From Myxococcales bacterium (GTDB lineage: Bacteria > Myxococcota_A > Polyangia > Polyangiales > Polyangiaceae): a stretch of DNA of 62,027 nucleotides. The stretch is from positions 1 through 62,027 of the forward strand of contig JACPVJ010000192.1 of NCBI GenBank assembly GCA_016191785.1, read 5' to 3'. The notes beneath the pieces were generated by a model that worked only from the letters and a program-made list of their open reading frames with translations, was not told where the DNA came from and searched no databases. How positions within the stretch are numbered: position 1 is the stretch's first letter; every line of letters starts with the position of its first letter. This document shows, one piece after another, positions 16,685 through 25,264 of this stretch. The translations under genes were made by a program, and so were the position numbers.

Positions 16685-17237
16685 GACCGCTCCCGCGTTT
16701 CAGTACCCAGAACCCAGCAACGTAAACGACTAGCACGGCACTGCGACGCTCCCCATCCCATGAACGTGGGGTGCGATGGGTTCCCGCCGCCGGCGGCCGT
16801 GGTGCCTGCGATCTGCCTGTACGTCGCGAGCTCGGCCTGTGCGGCGGCTTCAGCCTCGACACGCTGATGGTGATCACCGAGCTGTGCGCGCAGATGGCGT
16901 TCGGGTCGGCCCGCGCGACGTTCCGCGACCCCGACCAAGAAGCACACGCCCATCACGCCTCGCCCGACCCCCACCGCACTCGCTCTCGCCTTGCACCCTG
17001 CACCCCCCTCTCGCAACGGGCCGCCACTCGGCGCGGCGCCTTCCCCCCCGCGGCCGCCCGAGCGCAGCGAGGCCGGACGCTTGGGGGGGAACGACCGCCC
17101 CGAGGCCGCACCGCGGCCGAGAGCGGGCGAGGCGGGGGCACCTTCCTCGGCAGTACACCTGACGGATCGGCGACGCTTCACGATTCGCTACCGAGCGGGC
17201 TGTCCATCCCGGCAAGAGATGCCGTACCCTCCCCGCC
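16685..17237. other. Intergenic region between divergent genes
   Basis: This 553-base gap separates the giant lipoprotein (minus) from the DUF4013 pair (plus). It contains repeat copy 3 (16993-17141). I see no tRNA, no convincing small gene and no terminator with a T-run. Promoters for both flanking genes must lie here. Confidence 0.6.
16993..17141 (+). repeat. Dispersed GC-rich intergenic repeat, copy 3
   Basis: Direct copy of the 633-775 element: TTGCACCCTGCACCC, CTCTCGCAACGG, GCGCCTTCCCCCCCGCGG, GGACGCTTGGGGGGG and GGCGAGGCGGGGGCAC in the same order, with scattered substitutions. Confidence 0.75.
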
Positions 17238-18044
17238 ATGCAGCCCCCCTGGCAACCCCAGCTCCCCACGGCCGCACCCGCCGAGTACATGTCCCCCGGC
17301 GCGGGCGACCCGGTCGGCGTGAGCTCGCTCCGGGCGGTCAAGGCGGTGCTCTCCGATCCGAACGCGAAGACCAACGTGCTGATCGGCATCGTCTTCATGC
17401 TGATCCCGATCGTGGGTCCCATGGCGCTGTCGGGCTGGATGTGCGAGTCGCACCAGCGGCACCTGCGAAAACACCCGAACCCGATGCCGAAGATCGACTT
17501 CGGCGACTTCGGTGAGTACATCAAGCGCGGCATCCCGGTGTTCGTGTCGTCGCTGATCTTCACGCTGCCGGTGTTGTTCATCGCCTACGCCGTGATGGGC
17601 GCCGCCGGGTTCGCGACGTTCGCGGCCATCGCCGCCACCAACGAGCCACTGGTCGGCATCGCCGTCGGCGCGGTGGCGGGCCTCGTCGGGTTGGTCGTGC
17701 TGTTCTCGCTCGGCGTGGTGGTCGGCGCCGCGCACACCCGAGCCGAGCTCACCGAAGATCTGGGCGAGGCGCTGAAGGTCGGCAAGGTCCTGGGCTACGC
17801 CAAGGCCACCTTCGGGATGGTGGTGATCAAGAACATCACCTTCGGCTTCATCGCCTTCGGCATGGTGCTGGTGGGCATCTTGCTCTGCTACCTGGGCCTG
17901 TATCCGGCCATCGTCGTGGTGCAGATCGCCGCCATGCACCTGCGCTATCAGATCTACGCGGACTACCTGGCCAAGGGCGGCGAGCCGATCCCCCTCAAGC
18001 CTCCGCAAGCGCTGCCCTCGGAAGCGCGAGCCCCCGGGTACTGA
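17238..18044 (+). CDS. DUF4013-family membrane protein A
   Basis: A 268-residue integral membrane protein. An N-terminal soluble segment is followed by about six hydrophobic helices (VLIGIVFMLIPIVGPMALSG, then FVSSLIFTLPVLFIAYAVMG, a long GIAVGAVAGLVGLVVLFSLG and others). The helix IPIVGPMALSGW with downstream ESHQRHL is typical of DUF4013 proteins. It is followed after 2 bases by a paralogue with the same layout (IPIVGPMALSGWMCESHQRH versus VPIVGWLAISGWTSEAQHR), so a tandem duplication is evident. Function unknown; transport or envelope scaffolding are possible. Confidence 0.75.
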   Translation: MQPPWQPQLPTAAPAEYMSPGAGDPVGVSSLRAVKAVLSDPNAKTNVLIGIVFMLIPIVGPMALSGWMCESHQRHLRKHPNPMPKIDFGDFGEYIKRGIPVFVSSLIFTLPVLFIAYAVMGAAGFATFAAIAATNEPLVGIAVGAVAGLVGLVVLFSLGVVVGAAHTRAELTEDLGEALKVGKVLGYAKATFGMVVIKNITFGFIAFGMVLVGILLCYLGLYPAIVVVQIAAMHLRYQIYADYLAKGGEPIPLKPPQALPSEARAPGY

Positions 18045-18046
18045 GC

Positions 18047-18889
18047 GTGCCCGAGTCGGTGCCGCCGGACGAAGAGCTGTCGAGACCGGCGCCGCTCGGC
18101 GTCCCCGACAAGCTCACGCCGGGTCCCGCGCGGGCCCGACCCGCCCGGGTGAGCGAGGCGCTGAGCTTCGCGTTCGACGACAAGCGCAGCTTGCTGGTGG
18201 GTGGGCTGTGGCTCTTGGTGCCGATCGTCGGGTGGTTGGCGATCTCGGGCTGGACGTCCGAGGCGCAGCACCGCCTGCTGAACGCACACCCCGACCCCCT
18301 GCCGCGGCTGCGGCTCAGAGACTTCGCGCACTATGCCCGCCGCGGGGGCGCAGCCGCCTTCGTCGAGCTCCTGGGGTTCGGCGTGTTCTGGGCAGTGGCG
18401 GTCGGGCTATTCGCGCTGTTCAACGCCAGCCTCCTGGCCGCGGGGCTCGTCGCCGGCTCGGTGGTCGTTCCTCTGGCAGTGCTCTGCGCAGGCTTGGCGG
18501 TCGCGTTCACGCTCTTGGGAATGGTCACCGTCGTCTACGACGCGATGCTCACCCGTGCCGAGCTCACCGAGCGCCTGGCCGAGTCGGTCGAGCTCGGCGA
18601 AGCGTGGCGCGAGGCGCGCCCGATGCGACGCAAGACCTTCGCCACGTACCTGGTCTTCGCGCCGCTCACCGTGGCGCTGGGGTTCTTGGGCAGCTTGCTC
18701 TGCGGCGTCGGCATCTTGCCGGCGCTGGTAGCGATCAAGCTCACCGGTGCGCACTTGCGCTTTCAGCTGTACGAAGAGCGCCTGGCGCGGGGTGGCAAGC
18801 CACTTCCATCGCGGCCTCCGCTGGCGCTGCCGTCCGAGCGGCACCTGGTGCAGGTGCTCTCGATCGGCAGCGCGGAGAGGAAGCGGTGA
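18047..18889 (+). CDS. DUF4013-family membrane protein B (tandem paralogue)
   Basis: A 280-residue paralogue of the preceding gene, aligned over its whole length: LLVPIVGWLAISGWTSEAQH, the MLTRAELTERLAESVELGEA segment (in A: AHTRAELTEDLGEALKVGK) and the C-terminal AHLRFQLYEERLARGGKPLP (in A: MHLRYQIYADYLAKGGEPIP). It starts with GTG at 18047, 2 bases after gene A's stop. Its own stop overlaps the next start (GTGA), so the three genes 17238-20697 form one operon. Confidence 0.75.
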   Translation: MPESVPPDEELSRPAPLGVPDKLTPGPARARPARVSEALSFAFDDKRSLLVGGLWLLVPIVGWLAISGWTSEAQHRLLNAHPDPLPRLRLRDFAHYARRGGAAAFVELLGFGVFWAVAVGLFALFNASLLAAGLVAGSVVVPLAVLCAGLAVAFTLLGMVTVVYDAMLTRAELTERLAESVELGEAWREARPMRRKTFATYLVFAPLTVALGFLGSLLCGVGILPALVAIKLTGAHLRFQLYEERLARGGKPLPSRPPLALPSERHLVQVLSIGSAERKR

Positions 18890-20697
18890 GACACGCGACC
18901 TGGGTGTTGTGCCTGGCGCTGGGCTGCACTCCGGCGCCGCGCGGCGCGCCGAGCGAGCCCGCCGACCCGCCGGTTCCTCCCGCGACGTCGACGAGCGTCG
19001 CGCCATCGCGCGACGCATCCGTGGCCCCCACGGCGCAGCCGCCGCCGGAGGTCCTCGATCCAGGCCCGCCGGTGGCGCTGAAGGCCGGCGGAAAGAAGAC
19101 GGTACGTGCCACCGCGGGCGCCATCGTCGCCGTCGATCCCGAGGCAGCGCGCCTCGGCGCGCGCGTGCTCGAGGACGGCGGCAACGCCGTCGACGCGGCT
19201 GTCGCCGTGGCCTTCGTGCTGGCCGTCACTCACCCCAGCGCGGGGAACATCGGCGGCGGCGGCTTCATGCTGGTGCGCCCGAAGGCCGGTCCGACCACTG
19301 CCATCGACTTCCGCGAGACGGCACCCGCCAGCCTGCCGCGCGACGCGTTCGACGCGATGATCGCCAGCGACGGGATCGGGCCGGTATCGGTCGGCGTGCC
19401 GGGAACGGTGCGCGGGCTCGCGCTCGCCCACCAGAAGTTCGGCAAGCTGCCCTGGGCCAAGCTGGTCGAGCCCGCGAAGCGGCTGGCCGAGCGGGGGCAC
19501 CGCATCCGAAGCCGCGAGGCCCAGACCATCGCGTGGAGCTGGGCTTCGTTGAAGAAGGACCCGGCCGCAGCCGCCGAGTTCGGCGACGGCAAGGGGCCGC
19601 GCAAAGAGAAGGACACGCTGATCCGCAAGGACCTGGCGATCACGCTCGGGCGCATCGCCGAGCGGGGGGCTGCCGGATTCTACGAAGGCGAGACCGCCCG
19701 AGCCATCGTCCGCACGCTCGCCAAACGGGGAGGCACGCTCACCCTCGACGACCTCGCCAAGTACGAAGCCAAGCTGCGCCCACCGCTCGAGCTCGCCTAC
19801 CGGGGGCTCACCCTCGAGACCATGCCGCCGCCCTCGGCGGGCGGGGTCGCGCTCTTGCAGATCCTCGGGATGCTCGAGCGAGGTCGCGCCTACCGCCTCG
19901 GCCCCGGGTCGGTCGAAAGCGCGCACTTGTTCCTAGAGGCGTCGCGCCGCGCGCAGCCGGACAAACGGTTCGGCGTGGTCGACCCCGACGCGCTCCCCGA
20001 GGCCGAGCAGGCGCTCCGCCTCGCGCGGTTCCGAGACGTGCGCGGCCTTCTGGCCCGGCTGCCCATCGAGCCCGGGCGCCCGACGCCGTCGGAGAAAGTC
20101 CACCCGCTCTACGGCGCGGCGCTGCGCGAGCTCGAGCACACCACGCACTTCTCAGTGGTCGACGCCGAGGGCATGGCCGTGAGCTGCACCACCACGCTCT
20201 CGGCGGGGTTCGGCTCGAAGATCGTGGTCCCCGGCACCGGCGTCGTGCTCAACAACGCCGTCGCGTCGTTCGCCAGCGCCGGTGAGAACCTGCCAGTCGG
20301 CGGGCGGCGCACGGTGAGCAGCATGACGCCCACGCTCGTCACCAAAGAGGGCGCGCTCTGGGCCGTGCTCGGCTCACCCGGTGGCGACACCATTCCCAGC
20401 ACCGTCGCCCAGGTGTTTCTCAACCTGGTCGATCACGGCATGACGCTCGATCGGGCGGTCGAGGCGGGGCGCATCCACCACAACTTCGTCCCCGACGAGG
20501 TGCGCTACGAGCGCGCGCGTCCGCCCCCGAGGGCGACCCTCGACGGGCTGAAGCAGCTCGGACACACCCTGGGCAAGAAGACCCTCCCGATGGGCGACGC
20601 GAACAACATCGTGCTGGTCGACGGCGTCGCCTATGCCATGGCCGACCCGCGCGAGGGTGGCGCCGCCGTGGCCGCGCGGCGGAAGCCCGGACCGTAG
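18886..20697 (+). CDS. ggt: Gamma-glutamyltransferase, lipoprotein type
   Basis: A 603-residue precursor of gamma-glutamyltranspeptidase, which cleaves glutathione and gamma-glutamyl compounds outside the cytoplasm and matures by self-cleavage. A lipoprotein signal (CLALGCTPAP) and a Pro/Ala-rich spacer precede the enzyme. Seen: AGNIGGGGFMLVRP and DFRETAP, the catalytic threonine in HTTHFSVVDAEGMAVSCTTT that starts the small subunit, TGVVLNNAVASF, and GSPGGDTIPSTVAQVFLN. All key segments are present. GTG start at 18886 overlaps the DUF4013-B stop by 4 bases, coupling it to the membrane protein pair, which is an unusual partnership. Confidence 0.93.
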   Translation: MRHATWVLCLALGCTPAPRGAPSEPADPPVPPATSTSVAPSRDASVAPTAQPPPEVLDPGPPVALKAGGKKTVRATAGAIVAVDPEAARLGARVLEDGGNAVDAAVAVAFVLAVTHPSAGNIGGGGFMLVRPKAGPTTAIDFRETAPASLPRDAFDAMIASDGIGPVSVGVPGTVRGLALAHQKFGKLPWAKLVEPAKRLAERGHRIRSREAQTIAWSWASLKKDPAAAAEFGDGKGPRKEKDTLIRKDLAITLGRIAERGAAGFYEGETARAIVRTLAKRGGTLTLDDLAKYEAKLRPPLELAYRGLTLETMPPPSAGGVALLQILGMLERGRAYRLGPGSVESAHLFLEASRRAQPDKRFGVVDPDALPEAEQALRLARFRDVRGLLARLPIEPGRPTPSEKVHPLYGAALRELEHTTHFSVVDAEGMAVSCTTTLSAGFGSKIVVPGTGVVLNNAVASFASAGENLPVGGRRTVSSMTPTLVTKEGALWAVLGSPGGDTIPSTVAQVFLNLVDHGMTLDRAVEAGRIHHNFVPDEVRYERARPPPRATLDGLKQLGHTLGKKTLPMGDANNIVLVDGVAYAMADPREGGAAVAARRKPGP

Positions 20698-20700
20698 CCC

Positions 20701-21429
20701 TCACCCCAGGTGCTCGGCGTAAAACTGGCGCCGCCACTCGAAGAAGCGCGCGTACTCGGGGGCGTCGGCGAAGCCCGGCACGCCCACGCCCTCCCAGTCG
20801 GGCAGGGCCAGGTGTCGGGTCTTCGGGAACTCGAGATGAAAGGCCAGCCCCACCGCGGCGACGTCCGCCAGGCTCGGCGCGTCTCCGCACAGGTAACGGT
20901 GCTTCGTCAGCCGGTCGCACAGCTCGGCGAGCAGGGTGTGGGTGCGCGCCTTCGACTTTTCGACGAGGCGCCGCGCCTTGCCCAGCTTCATCAGCGGGTG
21001 GACGACGCGCGCCGCCAGGCGCCCTCGCCCGAGCCCCCAGACCTCCAGCTCGAGCAGGCGCCGGAGGTCTTCCGGGCGTTCGCGCTCGACCCAATCGAAC
21101 CATGCCACCGGCGCGTAGCTGCCCATCCAGTGGTCGAGTCGGTCCTCGAGCGCGACCACCTCGCGCCGCTCCGCGGGGTCTTCCGGCAAGAGGCGCGGCT
21201 CGCGGTAGCGGTCTTCCAGGTAGAGTGCGATCTCGGTCGAGTCGGACACGATGCGGCCGTCGTCCTCGATCACCGGCACCTGGCGCTGCCCGCTCATCCG
21301 ATAGATGCCGAGCTGCGGCAGCCCGAGCTGGTGCTCTTCGATGCGGAAGTCCAGGCGCTTGAAGCGCAAGAGCGCTCGCCCCTTCTCGGAGAAGTGACTG
21401 AGCGGAAAGCGGTGGAGCACGATGGCCAT
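20701..21429 (-). CDS. Glutathione S-transferase family protein
   Basis: A 242-residue GST: an N-terminal thioredoxin-like domain (IVLHRFPLSHFSEKGRALLR, with Ser/Tyr at the usual catalytic site region, then GQRQVPVIEDDGRIVSDSTEIALYLE containing the cis-Pro VPVI and the glutathione-binding DS) and a C-terminal helical domain with YLCGDAPSLADVAAVGL. It would conjugate or bind glutathione in the cytoplasm. Convergent with the gamma-glutamyltransferase gene, 3 bases apart; both use glutathione-type substrates but are not co-transcribed. Confidence 0.88.
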   Translation of the reverse strand: MAIVLHRFPLSHFSEKGRALLRFKRLDFRIEEHQLGLPQLGIYRMSGQRQVPVIEDDGRIVSDSTEIALYLEDRYREPRLLPEDPAERREVVALEDRLDHWMGSYAPVAWFDWVERERPEDLRRLLELEVWGLGRGRLAARVVHPLMKLGKARRLVEKSKARTHTLLAELCDRLTKHRYLCGDAPSLADVAAVGLAFHLEFPKTRHLALPDWEGVGVPGFADAPEYARFFEWRRQFYAEHLG

Positions 21430-21471
21430 GGCTCCCCTCCCCTACCACGGCGGGTGTAGAGTCCGGCCATC

Positions 21472-22062
21472 ATGTGGGACGAACGCTACAGCGAGCCGGG
21501 CTACGCCTACGGCTCCGAGCCCAACGATTTCTTGGCCAGCGTCGCCGATCGCATCCCGATGGGCCCCGTGCTCTGCCTGGCCGAGGGCGAGGGTCGAAAC
21601 GCCGTGTTCCTGGCGGGGCGCGGCTTTGCGGTGACCGCGGTGGACGCTTCGGCCGTGGGCCTCGAGAAGGCCCGGGCGCTCGCGGCCGAGCGTCAGGTCG
21701 CGATCCAGACCGTGCACGCCGATCTCTCCGAATACGTCATCGAGCCCGGCACCTGGGCCGGCATCGTGAGCATCTGGTGTCACCTGCCCGCGCCGCTGCG
21801 CGAGCGGGTGCACCAGGGCGCCGCCGCGGGGCTCCGTCCCGGCGGCGTGCTGATCCTCGAGGCCTACACCCCCGCGCAGCTGGCGCACGGCACCGGCGGG
21901 CCCAAGGTTCCCGAGCTGCTCTACGGCCTCGAGCAGCTGAAGCGCGACTTCGCCGGGCTCGAGCTCGGGCATGCGGTCGAGCTCGAGCGCGACATCCACG
22001 AGGGCAAGTACCACGCCGGCAAGAGCGCGGTGGTGCAGGTCGTGGCCCGCAAGGCCGGGTGA
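21472..22062 (+). CDS. Class I SAM-dependent methyltransferase
   Basis: A 196-residue methyltransferase of the small TehB/UbiE-like type. The SAM-binding site is seen as VLCLAEGEGRNAVFLAGRGF followed by VTAVDASAVGLEKA (acidic residue after strand 2) and HADLSEY. Substrate is unknown. It starts 42 bases from the divergent GST gene and precedes the ferritin-like gene by 58 bases. Confidence 0.85.
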   Translation: MWDERYSEPGYAYGSEPNDFLASVADRIPMGPVLCLAEGEGRNAVFLAGRGFAVTAVDASAVGLEKARALAAERQVAIQTVHADLSEYVIEPGTWAGIVSIWCHLPAPLRERVHQGAAAGLRPGGVLILEAYTPAQLAHGTGGPKVPELLYGLEQLKRDFAGLELGHAVELERDIHEGKYHAGKSAVVQVVARKAG

Positions 22063-22120
22063 GCGAGCGCACCGCGAGCCGCGCCTTGACGCGCGGGGGC
22101 CTTGGCACCTAACTGCCGCC

Positions 22121-22561
22121 ATGCAGCTCCGCGAGCTCGACGTCCCGAAGACCACCGCGATCCTCAACGCGATCTTGGAGCACGAGCTCGCTGGCGTGGT
22201 TCGCTACACCCACTATGCGCTGATGGTGACCGGCCCGGGTCGTATCCCGCTCGTGGCGTTCCTGAAGGCCCAGGCCCAAGAGTCACTGCTCCACGCCCAG
22301 CAGGTCGGCGAGCTGGTGACCGGCCTCGAAGGGAACCCGTCGATGCGCATCGCGCCGCTGGAAGCGTCGAACCAGCACTCGACGCAGGTGCTGCTCCGCG
22401 AGAGCTTCGAACACGAGCTCGAAGCGGTGAGGCACTACAAGGCGCTGCTCGAGACCGTCGAGAACGCCAGCATCTATTTGGAAGAGTTCGCGCGCACGAT
22501 GATCGGCGCCGAAGAGCGCCACCAGCTCGAGCTGAAGAAGATGCTGCGCGACTACGGCTGA
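22121..22561 (+). CDS. Bacterioferritin-like iron storage protein
   Basis: A 146-residue four-helix ferritin-like protein. Di-iron ligands are visible as Glu in ILEHELAGVVRYTHY, Glu and His in AQAQESLLHAQQ, Glu in FEHELEAVRHY, and Glu/His in GAEERHQLELKKM. This is the E/ExxH pattern of bacterioferritins and Dps-like oxidases. It would oxidise and store iron. The length is close to Bfr (about 156); whether a heme-binding Met exists cannot be settled. The ATG at 22121 is preceded by no strong ribosome site. Convergent with the kinase gene, 7 bases apart. Confidence 0.85.
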   Translation: MQLRELDVPKTTAILNAILEHELAGVVRYTHYALMVTGPGRIPLVAFLKAQAQESLLHAQQVGELVTGLEGNPSMRIAPLEASNQHSTQVLLRESFEHELEAVRHYKALLETVENASIYLEEFARTMIGAEERHQLELKKMLRDYG

Positions 22562-22568
22562 AGCGCGC

Positions 22569-24293
22569 TCACTTCTTGGTGTACGGGTTGGCGGCGAAGC
22601 CGCCACCGCCGGCGCCGCTGGGTTTCGTCCCCCCGCCCCCGGTCGGCCGCCTCCCGAAGTCGATCTTCAGCTCGCTCGCCCCGGCAGGGATCCGGGTGCG
22701 CACGACTCGACCATCGGCCGACACCGCGTCCACCAGCGCGCCGGGCTCGGGCCGGGCGTCGAGCCCCACCTCCGGAGACGCCGGCTTGATCGAGATCGCT
22801 CGGTCTCCGACCTTGAGCTTGGTGATGTCAGCGTTGGCGCGGATGGTGAAGGGTTGCGGTTTGGCCTCGGGCACCAGCGCCGACGGCGCGACCTCGGGCG
22901 TGGGTGCCACGCTGGGCGCCGGCATCGCAGTGAGCCCCGAGGCGGAAGCGCCGGGCGAAGCCGAGGGCTCGCCGCGCCTCCCGCGTACCGAAAGCACGAT
23001 CACGCTGACCAGCACCACGGCGATGCTCACCCCGCTGGCGACGCCGATGATCGCGGCGCGGTTGCGGCGATCGGCGATGATGGCGGAAATGCTGCGCTGG
23101 ACCGCGTCGGTCACGCCGCTGGTCCCCGGCTCTGGCCCTGGGCGGCCCTGCTCTTTCCACGCGACGGTGGCCCCGGTGGTGTCCTCGCGGCCCTGCCGCT
23201 GCGCGGGCTCGGGCTCGGCCGCAACGGCGTCCGGAGCGCGGGCCACCGGGGGCGTCCACGACGACGGCGACTGGGTCGTCGCGGCTTCGCGGAGTGCCCC
23301 TGCTAGCTCGCCGGCACGCCCTCGGAGCCGGCGGATCTCTTCGACCTTCTTCTCGCGATCCGCCAGCTTCGGACCGACGATGCGCCGCACGAACTCGGCC
23401 ACGTCGGCGGTGTCGGCGACCGAGTGGGCTGCCAGCAAGCGGCGACGCAGCGCATCCGCGCTGGGGCAGCGCTGCTCGAGCTCACGGGTCAGGGCCCAGT
23501 GCAGCGCCTCGTCGAGCTCTTCGGAGAGGTCCGGGCGGACGCTGCGAAGCCGCGGTGGATCTTCGTTGACGATCTTGAGCAGCGCGCCGATCTCGTCCTC
23601 GGTGTCGTACAGGCGCTCGCCGACGATCGCCTCCCAGGCGACGGCCCCCGCCGCCCACACGTCGCAGCGCTGGTCGACCTTCACGCCCCGCGCCTGCTCC
23701 GGCGCCATGTACGCAATCTTGCCCTTGATCTTGCCAGTGCGCGTGTGCCCCGCGGTGTACGCGACCTTCGCGATGCCGAAGTCGGTGAGCCGGCTCACGC
23801 CGTCAGTGCCCACCAGGATGTTGTGGGGCGAGAAGTCGCGGTGCACCACCCCCAAGCTCTCGCCGCCCTTGCCCTTCAGATCGTGGGCCGCGCCCAAGCC
23901 GGCGAGAGCATCCGTGACGATACGGAGGCCGATCTCCAGTGGAATGCGCTCGCCAAGGCGCTTGGTCGCGCGCCGGAGCCCGGCCAGGGTGTCGCCCTCG
24001 ACGTACTCCATCACCAAGAACAGCCCGTACGGATCCTCGCCGACGTCGAGCACCGGGACGACGTTCGGGTGGCAGATCTTGGCCGCGAGCTTGGCCTCTT
24101 TGAGTAGATCGGCTGCCAGGTGCGGCTCGGCCTCGGCGGTGCCGTGGATCATCTTCACCGCGACGTGCCGCTGAAAACCGCCCTCGCGCGCGGCGATGCC
24201 CAGATACACGGTGGCCATGCCGCCTGCGCCAATCGGCGCGAGCAGCTCGTACCAACCCACGCGCTCCGGGAACGGAGCCGAGATCTTGGACAC
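22569..24293 (-). CDS. Transmembrane Ser/Thr protein kinase
   Basis: A 574-residue eukaryote-like kinase. The kinase domain covers about 10-285: glycine loop IGAGGMATVY, ATP lysine in VAVKMIHG, catalytic HRDFSPHNIL (Asp present; FSPHN replaces the usual VKPEN, as in some myxobacterial kinases), DFGIAKV and APEQARG. A linker is followed by one membrane helix (about 430-455, IGVASGVSIAVVLVSVIVLSV) and an extracytoplasmic PEGA-like stretch (LKVGDRAISIKPASPEV). It would sense something outside and phosphorylate cytoplasmic partners. Divergent from the DNRLRE lipoprotein gene. Confidence 0.92.
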   Translation of the reverse strand: MSKISAPFPERVGWYELLAPIGAGGMATVYLGIAAREGGFQRHVAVKMIHGTAEAEPHLAADLLKEAKLAAKICHPNVVPVLDVGEDPYGLFLVMEYVEGDTLAGLRRATKRLGERIPLEIGLRIVTDALAGLGAAHDLKGKGGESLGVVHRDFSPHNILVGTDGVSRLTDFGIAKVAYTAGHTRTGKIKGKIAYMAPEQARGVKVDQRCDVWAAGAVAWEAIVGERLYDTEDEIGALLKIVNEDPPRLRSVRPDLSEELDEALHWALTRELEQRCPSADALRRRLLAAHSVADTADVAEFVRRIVGPKLADREKKVEEIRRLRGRAGELAGALREAATTQSPSSWTPPVARAPDAVAAEPEPAQRQGREDTTGATVAWKEQGRPGPEPGTSGVTDAVQRSISAIIADRRNRAAIIGVASGVSIAVVLVSVIVLSVRGRRGEPSASPGASASGLTAMPAPSVAPTPEVAPSALVPEAKPQPFTIRANADITKLKVGDRAISIKPASPEVGLDARPEPGALVDAVSADGRVVRTRIPAGASELKIDFGRRPTGGGGTKPSGAGGGGFAANPYTKK

Positions 24294-24392
24294 CTCGAAA
24301 ACTATACCCGAGCCCCGAAAGACCTGCCCTGGCGAACGCCGCGAGTCACGGTCACTCTGGGTTATACTGGGGTTTCTCTCCGGAAAATCCCG
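24294..24392. promoter_or_regulatory. Divergent promoter region, kinase / lipoprotein
   Basis: Two sigma70-like -10 boxes are visible: TATACT at 24364-24369 on the plus strand, 24 bases before the lipoprotein ATG, and TATAGT on the minus strand (24306-24301), only 8 bases before the kinase ATG. The second would give an almost leaderless mRNA. No good -35 boxes are seen at 17 bases from either. Confidence 0.4.
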
Positions 24393-25226
24393 ATGAAACC
24401 CCGGCTGCGCTGGAGACTGGTCGCGGCTGCCCTGATGGCTGCCCCGGGCGCGTGCTTGGGCATCGCAGAGGTGGACCAGGGCAACGCGGGAGGTCAGGGC
24501 GGGCTCGGCGGCTCGAGCCTCGACGGGGGCGGTGGCTTCCCGAGCGGGGGGGGCAGCGGCGCGGCGGGCGGGGCGGACGGGGCGAGCGAAGCAGGCGGCG
24601 CCGGCGGAACGGGTGGCCTCGGAGGCACGGACGCGGGGCCCCCCGACGCCACGACGGGCGGAGGCACGGGCGGCATCTCCGGTGGCGCCAAGATCCTGAA
24701 GCCGGGCCTAGCGCTCGCCGGCGATGGCTTCCTGGCGGCTCCCTCGCTGTGCGGCGACCAGGTGATCGACTCGTATTCCCAGCCCTCGTACAAGGCCATC
24801 CACGTCGGTCGTGACGTACCCTGCGGCAAGGTCGCGACCTACCGGGCGTTCCTTCGCTTCGACGCCGCGACCCTGCCCGGCCCGCTGAAGAAGGCCACGC
24901 TCAAGCTCTACTATGCCCAGAAGCAACAGCCGACCGCCGGCGTGACGCTCCTCGGCATCACGGACTACCCGCAGCTGACCACGTCGGCCTGGAGCCAGCC
25001 CACCGCGGCCACCTTCGGCACGGTGATCACGCCCAGCAGCGCCCCCGGCTGGGTGGCGGTGGACGTGTCCGCGCACGTCACGAGCTCCTGGTCCGGGGGC
25101 GGGGGCGTGGCCTTCGAGCTGCGCTACGAGGCCGAAGGACAAGACCCCGGCGGCACGTCTCGCTGGTACGGCATCGTGGCCACCGAGAACGGCACGCTCG
25201 GGCCCGAGCTGGTGGTCGAATACTGA
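24393..25226 (+). CDS. DNRLRE-domain lipoprotein
   Basis: A 277-residue lipoprotein: signal with lipobox APGACLG, a Gly/Ser/Ala linker of about 80 residues, then a DNRLRE/CBM96-type beta-sandwich (about 110-277). Typical features are ATYRAFLRFDAATLPGPLKKATLKLYY, GWVAVDVSAHVTSSWSGGG and the closing YGIVATENGTLGPELVVEY. Such domains occur in secreted carbohydrate-binding or surface proteins. ATG at 24393 starts the signal peptide. The pfkA gene follows 38 bases downstream on the same strand. Confidence 0.75.
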   Translation: MKPRLRWRLVAAALMAAPGACLGIAEVDQGNAGGQGGLGGSSLDGGGGFPSGGGSGAAGGADGASEAGGAGGTGGLGGTDAGPPDATTGGGTGGISGGAKILKPGLALAGDGFLAAPSLCGDQVIDSYSQPSYKAIHVGRDVPCGKVATYRAFLRFDAATLPGPLKKATLKLYYAQKQQPTAGVTLLGITDYPQLTTSAWSQPTAATFGTVITPSSAPGWVAVDVSAHVTSSWSGGGGVAFELRYEAEGQDPGGTSRWYGIVATENGTLGPELVVEY

Positions 25227-25264
25227 CCGCGGTTGTGCGAGAGTCCCCCGCGGAGGAGATGGGC

